This document shows positions 39,401 to 44,650 of a stretch of 44,650 bases of DNA, piece after piece. Every line of letters starts with the position of its first letter. Positions within the stretch are counted from its first letter, which is position 1. This stretch comes from a virus: positions 1 through 44,650 of the IMG/VR virus record IMGVR_UViG_3300031578_000101. One strand, given 5' to 3'. The notes below the pieces were generated by a model. The model was not told the origin of the DNA and searched no databases. It saw nothing but the letters and a program-made list of their open reading frames with translations. A program made the translations under genes and the position numbers.

Positions 39401-39603
39401 TGGAAACTGCAAGCCGAAATTTGCCAATCCTTGAACGTTGCACCCAAGCAAAAAAAACGAGGTGCGGCTTTTATGACGAGTCTTCTTGTCAACCAATTAA
39501 AAGATGTGATGGTTTTTTGGACAGAGCCGACAAATGGAGACCCGAAATTGATGAAGGGCAAGGGCTGGGCGGCGACGCCCGGGCAGAAAGCGGCCCAGAT
39601 TAA
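39397..39603 (+). CDS. Possible plus-strand Cys-containing protein, 68 aa
   Basis: Coupled by ATGA to the 38-aa frame. The product has four cysteines (RCTQAKKTRCGFYDESSCQPIKRC), which could bind metal, and an acidic Gly-rich tail. An alternative frame from 39470 (MTSLLVNQLKDVMVFW...) is also open for about 45 codons, so the true reading frame is not settled. Together with the promoter, this suggests a short counter-transcribed unit in the late region, perhaps regulatory. Confidence 0.35.
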   Translation: MMETASRNLPILERCTQAKKTRCGFYDESSCQPIKRCDGFLDRADKWRPEIDEGQGLGGDARAESGPD

Positions 39604-39612
39604 GCCCTGACC

Positions 39613-39903
39613 TTAGTGTTCTTCGTCCGTCCAATTGCGGCTGGCCTCCTTGTGGGCTGGCCGCCGGAGCATAAGTTTATCGAATTTCTCTGCCGAACCT
39701 GCCATCCAGGGTTTTATGCCACGAGCTTCCATAAATCTTTCTTCGGCCTTTATCCGTTTTATATGGGCCTTTATCCGCTGTTCATGTTCATTTGCAAGTC
39801 GGCCAAAAAGTTTTCCTCTTTCAAAATTCTTTCGTGATTCGAACTGTCTGCTTATTTCATCGGCTTCTGTATATTTATCCCGTAATTTTATTGTTGAGTC
39901 CAT
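39613..39903 (-). CDS. Hypothetical helical protein, 96 aa
   Basis: The frame extends upstream to 40035, but the ATG at 39903 (MDSTIKLRDKYTEADEISRQFESRK) is the more likely start, since the upstream part reads as an antisense-type composition over the next gene. The product is a long charged helix (ANEHEQRIKAHIKRIKAEERFMEARG) with a Trp-containing end. It may be a small nucleic-acid-binding or assembly protein. No family recognised. Confidence 0.45.
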   Translation of the reverse strand: MDSTIKLRDKYTEADEISRQFESRKNFERGKLFGRLANEHEQRIKAHIKRIKAEERFMEARGIKPWMAGSAEKFDKLMLRRPAHKEASRNWTDEEH

Positions 39904-40132
39904 ATAGCACTTCACAGATTTTTTCGGCAATCGTAATGCGTATTTTATGTTCCCCTGGATGTTCGATTGGTTTGCTAATGTCCTCGATTTGACTTTGAAA
40001 CTGCTGAGACCAGCCACAGGCGGTAGCAAAAGCATCTTGTGACAAAAATCCTGCTTTTTCCCGTTCGACGATAAGGACGGCAGATATAACTATCCAGTGG
40101 TCTTTACTTGGTTTTATCAACTCTTCTGGCAT
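39875..40132 (-). CDS. Short HTH (Cro/Xre-like) regulator, 85 aa
   Basis: AAAGGAGTAGGCAGGG precedes the ATG at 40132. After a short start (PEELIKPSKDHWIVISAVLIVEREKAGFLS) comes QDAFATACGWSQQFQSQIEDISK...HKIRITIAEKICEVLYGL, which has the helix-turn-helix order of Xre-like repressors, though longer between helices. No peptidase or dimerisation domain. It may control the late or plus-strand unit; nearby ACAAGTGATTACTTGT is a candidate site. It overlaps its downstream neighbour. Confidence 0.5.
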   Translation of the reverse strand: MPEELIKPSKDHWIVISAVLIVEREKAGFLSQDAFATACGWSQQFQSQIEDISKPIEHPGEHKIRITIAEKICEVLYGLNNKITG

Positions 40133-40169
40133 CCCTGCCTACTCCTTTTGGCTTCAAAGGGCTATTCGG

Positions 40170-40412
40170 TCAGTCATCTTGCAATTTCTTTCCCTTAATG
40201 AGTTTCGTTACTACCCAAGCTATACAACATAAGTACACAATTACAGCGATTGGACCAGTAACCCAGAAAAAGAGGCAATAAAAATAAACAATATCCCCAC
40301 CCCCGGCTACTACACCACGCCTCTGAGCAATTTCATCCAAAATTCCCAGAAATATTGGTAAAATCATTGCACTTATTACACTTATTACATAGATTGCTTC
40401 AAAAATTTCCAT
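40170..40412 (-). CDS. Two-TM small membrane protein, 80 aa
   Basis: Two hydrophobic segments (about 6-25 and 43-68) flank EIAQRRGVVAGGGD, and a short Lys-rich tail ends the protein. AAAAGGAGTTAGGTACT before the ATG at 40412 is a strong start. It belongs to a run of envelope-associated genes between the methyltransferase and the late genes. Roles in exclusion or lysis are possible; no family recognised. Confidence 0.55.
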   Translation of the reverse strand: MEIFEAIYVISVISAMILPIFLGILDEIAQRRGVVAGGGDIVYFYCLFFWVTGPIAVIVYLCCIAWVVTKLIKGKKLQDD

Positions 40413-40430
40413 AGTACCTAACTCCTTTTG

Positions 40431-40550
40431 TTAAAAACCAGTATTCAAAAGATAATCGTCCAGAACGACAATCGCAATTCCCATCGCTATAAGAACCAGC
40501 CACATAGCAACTATCCCAAAAGCGATAATCAGGGCCATGCGGTTAGTCAT
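40431..40550 (-). CDS. Single-TM mini-protein, 39 aa
   Basis: ATG at 40550 with TTTTGGAGAAGGA before it; overlaps the methyltransferase stop as ATGA. The 39-residue product is mostly one membrane helix (MALIIAFGIVAMWLVLIAMGIAIVVL) with a short acidic end. Such phage mini-proteins often act on membrane partners (holin regulators or exclusion peptides). Confidence 0.55.
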   Translation of the reverse strand: MTNRMALIIAFGIVAMWLVLIAMGIAIVVLDDYLLNTGF

Positions 40551-41224
40551 TCCTTCTCCAAAACTATCGTATAGAACATTCCGCCTAACGGCAAGATTTT
40601 TTCAAGCCACTTTATGACAGGATACAGGAAAGTTGGCACAAGTTGAGGATAGCTATGCCCGCCTGCCAGCAGATATGCCAGCGATGTATGAGTTTTAATG
40701 TTGATTATTTCAAGCTGCGGGTATAGTTTTTTGAAATACTTAACATCCCGGAAAAAGAGTATCCAGGCCATCGCATTATTGACCGGCTCCCAGTACAAAT
40801 CCGGCCTGAAGGATTCGAAGTGGAATCTATAAATCAATCTTGACCATCGTGTATTGGCCGGTTCTATTATCAGGATTTTGCCGCCCGGCTTCAGGCAGCG
40901 TAGAGCCTCGTTAAAAAATGTTTCCGGTCTTAAATGATGCAGGACATTTATCAGAAGGAACGCATCTATCGTCTCTGCCCCGAATATCATATCCATCGCT
41001 GAAAAGCACATATCCGTCCCGACTTCCTGAACGTCTGAGGTAAAAACAAGGGGCATAATCTCTTTGACCCAGCCGTTACCGCCTTCGCCCAGCTCGACTA
41101 TGACTTCATCACGGTGTTTCCGTAATCGAGAAAGAGGACTGCTATAATTATCACTTGCATAGAGACAATCCCGCATCTGCCGATACCAACCAAGATACAC
41201 TTTTTTGAGTAATCCGTTTCTCAT
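40547..41224 (-). CDS. Class I SAM-dependent methyltransferase, 225 aa (first of two)
   Basis: Motif I is VIVELGEGG (41-49), atypical but Gly-rich. Motif II/III is AFLLINVLHHLRP and post-motif LKPGGKILIIEP, a classical Methyltransf_11 layout. The C-terminal half (FHFESFRPDLYWEPVNNAMAWILFFRD) has aromatic and membrane-proximal character like lipid- or glycan-modifying methyltransferases. It is probably a small-molecule or glycan enzyme rather than a DNA methylase, since no target-recognition domain or catalytic DPPY/PCQ motif is present. Confidence 0.7.
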   Translation of the reverse strand: MRNGLLKKVYLGWYRQMRDCLYASDNYSSPLSRLRKHRDEVIVELGEGGNGWVKEIMPLVFTSDVQEVGTDMCFSAMDMIFGAETIDAFLLINVLHHLRPETFFNEALRCLKPGGKILIIEPANTRWSRLIYRFHFESFRPDLYWEPVNNAMAWILFFRDVKYFKKLYPQLEIINIKTHTSLAYLLAGGHSYPQLVPTFLYPVIKWLEKILPLGGMFYTIVLEKE

Positions 41225-41941
41225 TTAATCACCCTGCCCATTCTTAAATAGTTTTGGTGAAACTAAGGTCAATACGGCCTTGTAATACTCATCACACATC
41301 CCACCATAACTCACTGCCGATACGAATAAAGCAAAGTCCCGCATCTCGTCCTTTGTCAATAACAACATCTTCGTCAGGTCAAGTATCACGCTAAAATCAC
41401 TTACCCAAACAGTCATTTCACAGCTTACGGCCTCTGTGGAGAATGCTATCTTGTGACTATCGTCAATTGTAATTGCTATGTCCGCCAAGTCGTCCTCCAA
41501 ATCGTAAGATACTTCATAGAAATTGGGGTCATAAAGTAAATTTAGACTTCTAACGAGTTCAGAATTTGGGTCTATGATAATCTCGGTTCTGCATATCATA
41601 TTGCAATCCACCTCTTCGAATCCCAACTTCTGTTTGAAATCGTCAAGGGTGAAATCTCTTGTTACGCCGTCAAGTATGATTCTAATATCAGTGTAATAAT
41701 CACAATTACTCTGACATCCATTACGAAAGTCACTAACTTGATTAGAATCAATCGAAATACTGTATGCTACGCAGAGCGGAACAGTAAAATCTATGGGTTC
41801 TTCTATCGTACCAATAGCCTCAACATTAGTAAGAGTGCCTATGCTCCGTGTCTGTTTGGCTTTACCTAAAAAGGCAGCTATATACAGACCGCCCAAAACA
41901 ATGATTATCCACAACAAAACACAATAAGATTTCCATTTCAT
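41225..41941 (-). CDS. Membrane-anchored exported protein, 238 aa
   Basis: An N-terminal hydrophobic anchor (KSYCVLLWIIIVLGGLYIAAFLG) is followed by a beta-rich, Asp/Asn-rich exported domain with paired cysteines (NGCQSNCDYY, CNMIC). No cleavage motif is clear, so a single-span anchor facing the periplasm is likely. It starts three bases before the methyltransferase gene. Superinfection exclusion or envelope modification are possible roles. No family recognised. Confidence 0.5.
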   Translation of the reverse strand: MKWKSYCVLLWIIIVLGGLYIAAFLGKAKQTRSIGTLTNVEAIGTIEEPIDFTVPLCVAYSISIDSNQVSDFRNGCQSNCDYYTDIRIILDGVTRDFTLDDFKQKLGFEEVDCNMICRTEIIIDPNSELVRSLNLLYDPNFYEVSYDLEDDLADIAITIDDSHKIAFSTEAVSCEMTVWVSDFSVILDLTKMLLLTKDEMRDFALFVSAVSYGGMCDEYYKAVLTLVSPKLFKNGQGD

Positions 41942-41944
41942 TTT

Positions 41945-42304
41945 TTACTCTCCTTGCGGCCATAGCAGCCGACCAACGCCTATTCCGATTAACGCCATTA
42001 TCCAGCTCGGTGAACCCGAGCCGGCCACTGACCAGTTACCGATAATCCCGTTGAACAAGTCCCAGCCGAACCAAACGAAAAAGCAGATAAGCAAAATATT
42101 CCTGATACTGCGAAACAACACGACCGGAATCGTGAAGAAAAAGTGGCCGATTAGAATCCCCATAATCATCGGGAAAGTCGAGCATCGCTGGCCGAGATAC
42201 TTCATAGCCTGACTGATAGTGCCATCGCCCGAACAGGCCAGGTAAATATCGAAGCCGATCCAGGCCACTGCCGTTATCGCCAAAATAATAAGTGCTTTTT
42301 TCAT
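41945..42304 (-). CDS. Multi-span membrane protein, 119 aa
   Basis: Three to four hydrophobic helices (ALIILAITAVAWIGFDIYLAC, FPMIMGILIGHFFFTIPVVLF, NILLICFFVWFGWDLF, SWIMALIGIGVGRLLW) fill this protein. It overlaps the lipoprotein gene by four bases (ATGA), so the two are coupled. Small size and multiple spans would also fit a holin. Function unknown. Confidence 0.55.
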   Translation of the reverse strand: MKKALIILAITAVAWIGFDIYLACSGDGTISQAMKYLGQRCSTFPMIMGILIGHFFFTIPVVLFRSIRNILLICFFVWFGWDLFNGIIGNWSVAGSGSPSWIMALIGIGVGRLLWPQGE

Positions 42305-42654
42305 AGTCCTACCTTCTTAAATATCTTTTCTGTTAATGTTAATGTCAGATTTTCCTCTGTTACTTTGGTATTAATAATATCCATCAATTCATCACATATA
42401 AAGGGACCTCGATATTGCAAAATCCTTGTCTTTGTTTCGAGTTCAGCTGCATTCGGGTCAACATCGAGGATTCGTTTGGCATATTGTTTCAGGTCATTTG
42501 GCAAGTCTTTATCCGGCACATTACGCCAGTCAATCAAAGTTCCGGCAGGTAGATAAAAGAGCCTGTCAGGATTGAGATTGTATAATTTTACTGTCGGCCT
42601 GCCGCAGCCAGCACAAAAAAGCAGCAGAATTGATATTATGATATGTTTCCGCAT
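42301..42654 (-). CDS. Lipoprotein-type exported protein, 117 aa
   Basis: MRKHIIISILLLFCAGC is a signal peptidase II-type leader; the lipobox reads CAGC (Cys17 would be lipidated), with Cys instead of Leu at -3, slightly atypical. The mature part is helical and acidic, with VPDKDLPNDLKQYAKRILDVD. A lipoprotein next to a small membrane protein and a coiled-coil protein resembles spanin pairs, but the mature domain is not Pro-rich like known o-spanins. Confidence 0.6.
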   Translation of the reverse strand: MRKHIIISILLLFCAGCGRPTVKLYNLNPDRLFYLPAGTLIDWRNVPDKDLPNDLKQYAKRILDVDPNAAELETKTRILQYRGPFICDELMDIINTKVTEENLTLTLTEKIFKKVGL

Positions 42655-42658
42655 TTTC

Positions 42659-42865
42659 TTACTCCCTATTATCTTTGCCTTTTTCGAAGCTATTCAGCAA
42701 ATCAGAGGCATCGCCCTTTTTCTTGGCTTCTTCGTACTCTGTTTTTGCTTCCTGTTCTTTTTCTTTTCGCAAAGCCTGTCTGCGTCTGTAGTCCAGCCAA
42801 CTTTCCCACACACCCTTGAAAAAGTTTTTGAAAACTTCCCACCACGCTAATCCACCAATGGCCAT
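42659..42865 (-). CDS. Small amphipathic coiled-coil protein, 68 aa
   Basis: A short hydrophobic/aromatic start (IGGLAWWEVFKNFFKGVWESWLDYRRR) is followed by a highly charged helix (QALRKEKEQEAKTEYEEAKKKG) and a DASDLLNSF tail seen in short phage membrane-associated proteins. It may be an inner-membrane partner (i-spanin-like) to the lipoprotein that follows. The hydrophobic part is short for a full span, so this is tentative. Confidence 0.45.
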   Translation of the reverse strand: MAIGGLAWWEVFKNFFKGVWESWLDYRRRQALRKEKEQEAKTEYEEAKKKGDASDLLNSFEKGKDNRE

Positions 42866-42873
42866 AACTCACC

Positions 42874-43116
42874 TCAATCTTCGAGCATATTATCTGTTAA
42901 ATAATATGGAAATCCTGTTTTTTCCGACCTGCACAATCTCAAATGCCAGGGTAAACGGACAAAGTAATAATCTGGCCCGACAACCTTTATCTTGACTTTA
43001 CGTTCGCTTAGGACCGATGCCATTTCCAGACAGCAGGTATAATGTTCTGGTTTTTTGATAGATAATAATCGAGCGAATGACTGAACAATAACCCAATCAC
43101 CTTTTTTATGTTTCAT
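42874..43116 (-). CDS. Hypothetical protein, 80 aa
   Basis: Basic start (MKHKKGDWVIVQSFARLL) and strand-rich middle (RKVKIKVVGPDYYFVRLPWHLRLC) suggest a small SH3-like barrel. Three cysteines. It lies between the second methyltransferase and the membrane-protein run. No family recognised. Confidence 0.5.
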   Translation of the reverse strand: MKHKKGDWVIVQSFARLLSIKKPEHYTCCLEMASVLSERKVKIKVVGPDYYFVRLPWHLRLCRSEKTGFPYYLTDNMLED

Positions 43117-43134
43117 AATTTCACCTCAAATCTA

Positions 43135-43803
43135 TTATGAGATATTCTTTCGGGCTATTACATAGGCACCTGGCAGCAGACTGGTCTTAATCTTTGAACT
43201 AAAAGGCAGAAAACTCAGCCAGTAACATATCCTGTCGAACGGATTATTGATAAACTGTGACCGCATACCACACTGTAATATCTCAAGGTCGTACTCCTGC
43301 ATCAATTGTTTCATCCGCTCCAGACTGCATACGTAGTTGTGGCCATAGTCCGAACCCCAGTACAACCACTTCCAGAAACGAATGTCCGGGGCCTCGATGA
43401 ACATGACTCCGCCGGGTCTCAAACATCGTTTGGCAGTTTCGATAAAGTCGTTTGCATGGACCGTATCTCTTACGTGCTCCAAAACAGACCGGGCCATAAA
43501 TACATCAAACCCTCTTAGAAGTCGGAGCCTTTCCCAATCGGGAAATACTGCCTTGTATACATTAAGACCGAGTTTTCTGGCACATTCTATACCTATGCTG
43601 CTGGCCTCTATTGCAGTGTAAGCGATGCTTTTATCTTTGCACAACAGACCGTAAGTACATCTGCCCGGTCCAATCTCAAGGACTGACTTGCAGACGATGA
43701 ATTTGGCTATCATATTGAACGTGGCTCGGTCTCTCCGCTTCAGGATAAATCGGTCAAGTCTGCCTATGCTTTTGTGCTGATGGTATTGTTTATATTCCCA
43801 CAT
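43135..43803 (-). CDS. Class I SAM-dependent methyltransferase, 222 aa (second of two)
   Basis: Motif I is a clean VLEIGPGRCTYG (41-52), then FDVFMARSVLEHVRD and RPGGVMFIEAPD (motifs II-IV). This is the Methyltransf_23 or glycan-cluster methyltransferase type. It lacks DNA-methylase motifs. The C-terminus (LSFLPFSSKIKTSLLPGAYVIARK) is hydrophobic. Overlap with LAB_N (14 nt) ties it to the envelope module. Likely substrates are sugars or lipids of surface glycans; not demonstrated. Confidence 0.7.
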   Translation of the reverse strand: MWEYKQYHQHKSIGRLDRFILKRRDRATFNMIAKFIVCKSVLEIGPGRCTYGLLCKDKSIAYTAIEASSIGIECARKLGLNVYKAVFPDWERLRLLRGFDVFMARSVLEHVRDTVHANDFIETAKRCLRPGGVMFIEAPDIRFWKWLYWGSDYGHNYVCSLERMKQLMQEYDLEILQCGMRSQFINNPFDRICYWLSFLPFSSKIKTSLLPGAYVIARKNIS

Positions 43804-44098
43804 TATTTTTTTCTCTCATTAAAAATAAGTTTCTCGCATAAATCGGTACTGCCAGTAAGATGGCAAAAAGTATCATAAAGTTGCGAATATGGATTGCGTA
43901 AGCGATTATGAAAGAGCTGCCGATTAGCGACAGAATCCAGAAGGCTCCGGGAACACAGGATTTGCCTTTTCGCTCACTGTAGAGCCATTGTACAAAGAAC
44001 CTCAGAAAAAAGAATACGTTGCCGGTCAGGGCAACTAAGGCCCATCGCCAGTCATCAACAACGCTGTCTTTGAAAATATCAATTAAGAAGTCAATCAT
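43790..44098 (-). CDS. LAB_N (lipid-A-biosynthesis N-terminal) domain membrane protein, ~102 aa
   Basis: The pattern WRWALVALTGNVFFFLRFFVQWLYSERKG...VPGAFWILSLIGSSFIIAYAIHIRNFMILFAILLAVPIYARNL is the LAB_N domain: four membrane helices with QW-x-SER and FW-x-SL signatures. Stand-alone LAB_N proteins sit with polyprenyl-sugar glycosyltransferases and may flip lipid-linked sugars, like GtrA-type proteins. Its gene overlaps the methyltransferase start. The frame begins at a GTG at 44110; the ATG at 44098 is preferred. The neighbouring terminator suggests separate regulation. Confidence 0.75.
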   Translation of the reverse strand: MIDFLIDIFKDSVVDDWRWALVALTGNVFFFLRFFVQWLYSERKGKSCVPGAFWILSLIGSSFIIAYAIHIRNFMILFAILLAVPIYARNLFLMREKNNVGI

Positions 44099-44111
44099 TT
44101 TTGCTTTCACA

Positions 44112-44149
44112 AAAACAGGCCCCGCCCAGCTTCCGTACCAGACGGGGCC
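44112..44149 (-). terminator. Intrinsic terminator upstream of LAB_N
   Basis: GGCCCCG (44149-44143) pairs with CGGGGCC (44124-44118) on the minus strand, followed by TGTTTTTG. It separates the 71-aa gene from the LAB_N gene. Whatever transcript reaches here from YfhO should be reduced before the LAB_N/methyltransferase genes, or those genes have their own promoter. Confidence 0.65.
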
Positions 44150-44193
44150 GAACCGCGTTAATCTGGCGAGCCTTCTGTTGTAGCTCCAACTCC

Positions 44194-44409
44194 TTAAGTA
44201 ACATCATTATCCGGCACACCCAGCGCTTTCCGCAAAGCAGCGAGCACCGGCAGGAGGATGTCTTCGTCCCAAGTTGGGTCGCTGGCAAGAACTTTTTTCT
44301 CTACATAATCGAAAGCCTTGTCGATAACATTCCTGACGTTTTCGGGCGATAGCAAAGCCGACATAGCCACTATTAACCCTTTCAGTACTTCCAGTAATAA
44401 TTTACTCAT
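44194..44409 (-). CDS. Small phage protein, 71 aa
   Basis: AAAGGAGTAAAAAAGT before the ATG at 44409 is a strong start. The product begins with a hydrophobic amphipathic helix (LLLEVLKGLIVAMSALLSPENV) and ends DILLPVLAALRKALGVPDND, a C-terminal pattern I associate with short phage proteins near membrane or lysis genes. It follows the YfhO gene by 22 bp. Function unknown. Confidence 0.5.
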   Translation of the reverse strand: MSKLLLEVLKGLIVAMSALLSPENVRNVIDKAFDYVEKKVLASDPTWDEDILLPVLAALRKALGVPDNDVT

Positions 44410-44431
44410 ACTTTTTTACTCCTTTCTGTTC

Positions 44432-44650
44432 TCAAAAATTACGTTTATATTTAAGCAGGGCAGGCATCCGTTCCCGCCCCGCGAACATTGTTGGTTGATA
44501 TGAGAATCTTATGCAGTGCCGGCCTGTCGCAAGGTGAACAGATTTGAAAGTTCCAAAAAGCAATTCCATCTCAGTTTCTTTGTCGTCAACAAAGACCTTC
44601 CAGCCCCGATACCAATTATCAATGAAACTCAAGTAACCCTCAACCGGTAT
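44432..44650 (-). CDS. YfhO-like protein, C-terminal 72 residues (continuation of 1-2072)
   Basis: In the same frame as the gene at 1-2072. The C-terminal signature is the YfhO/GT-C soluble cap: NWYRGWKVFVDDKE, then FKSVHLATGRHCIRFSYQP. This strongly supports the family call. In this copy position 44523 gives Gly in ATGRH, the family-typical residue; in the other copy it gives Asp. The stop is at 44434-44432. Confidence 0.85.
   Translation of the reverse strand: MPVEGYLSFIDNWYRGWKVFVDDKETEMELLFGTFKSVHLATGRHCIRFSYQPTMFAGRERMPALLKYKRNF
44460..44650. repeat. Terminal direct repeat, right copy
   Basis: Same 191 bp as 1-191 except one base (44523 C versus 64 T). It defines the closure of the genome. 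Confidence 0.95.

Noticed and set aside
39322-39561. 79-aa minus-strand ORF in the gap before the terminase genes
   Set aside because: No ribosome-binding site and composition unlike a protein; the plus strand has a promoter and coupled starts.

Overview
The window is a complete tailed-phage genome that closes on itself. Bases 1-191 recur at 44460-44650 with one mismatch (position 64 T, 44523 C), so the molecule is a 44,459-bp circle, or a circularly permuted or terminally redundant linear genome. The set of terminase, portal, scaffold, BPP-1-like coat and cement proteins, short-tail nozzle and internal virion proteins marks it as a podovirus related to Bordetella phage BPP-1 in its head genes. 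No integrase, reverse transcriptase, RNA polymerase, DNA polymerase, helicase or primase is visible, so it seems to borrow the host replication and transcription machinery. The host cannot be read from the sequence. A secreted muralytic enzyme, a lipoprotein and many Sec-type signal peptides suit a diderm bacterium; the Asp/Ala/Asn-rich secreted proteins remind me of Planctomycetota, at low confidence.

Layout (almost everything is on the minus strand, so read from high to low coordinates). A gene-poor hub at about 13.13-14.19 kb holds a tRNA-like element, hairpins, repeats and a terminator. From it the early region runs from 13.1 to 2.1 kb: small zinc-ribbon and coiled-coil proteins, a secreted endolysin, a recombination pair (RecB/Cas4-like exonuclease plus a putative annealing protein), a DUF5131 protein, an ASCH-like protein, PD-(D/E)XK proteins, and a lambda-O-like initiator gene carrying its own iterons. 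It continues into a YfhO-like GT-C membrane protein that spans the circle junction, then a LAB_N flippase-like protein and two methyltransferases, together a likely surface-glycan modification module. A run of membrane proteins and a lipoprotein follows (43.1-40.2 kb).

The late region starts with an HTH protein and a small plus-strand island at 39.2-39.6 kb. Packaging and head genes follow: TerS, TerL, portal, scaffold, coat and cement, with a strongly structured leader RNA before the coat gene. Tail genes occupy 31.7-22.2 kb, then internal virion proteins including a 1696-residue polyvalent protein with a ParB-like domain, and last a holin candidate before the hub terminator.

The strongest novelty is in the tail block. 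Six tail-region genes encode N-terminal Sec signal peptides, which is unexpected for virion proteins assembled in the cytoplasm. The nozzle/stabilisation protein, normally one chain, is divided into separate genes: two N-terminal-half paralogues (one with a roughly 430-residue insertion) and one C-terminal half, each with its own signal peptide.
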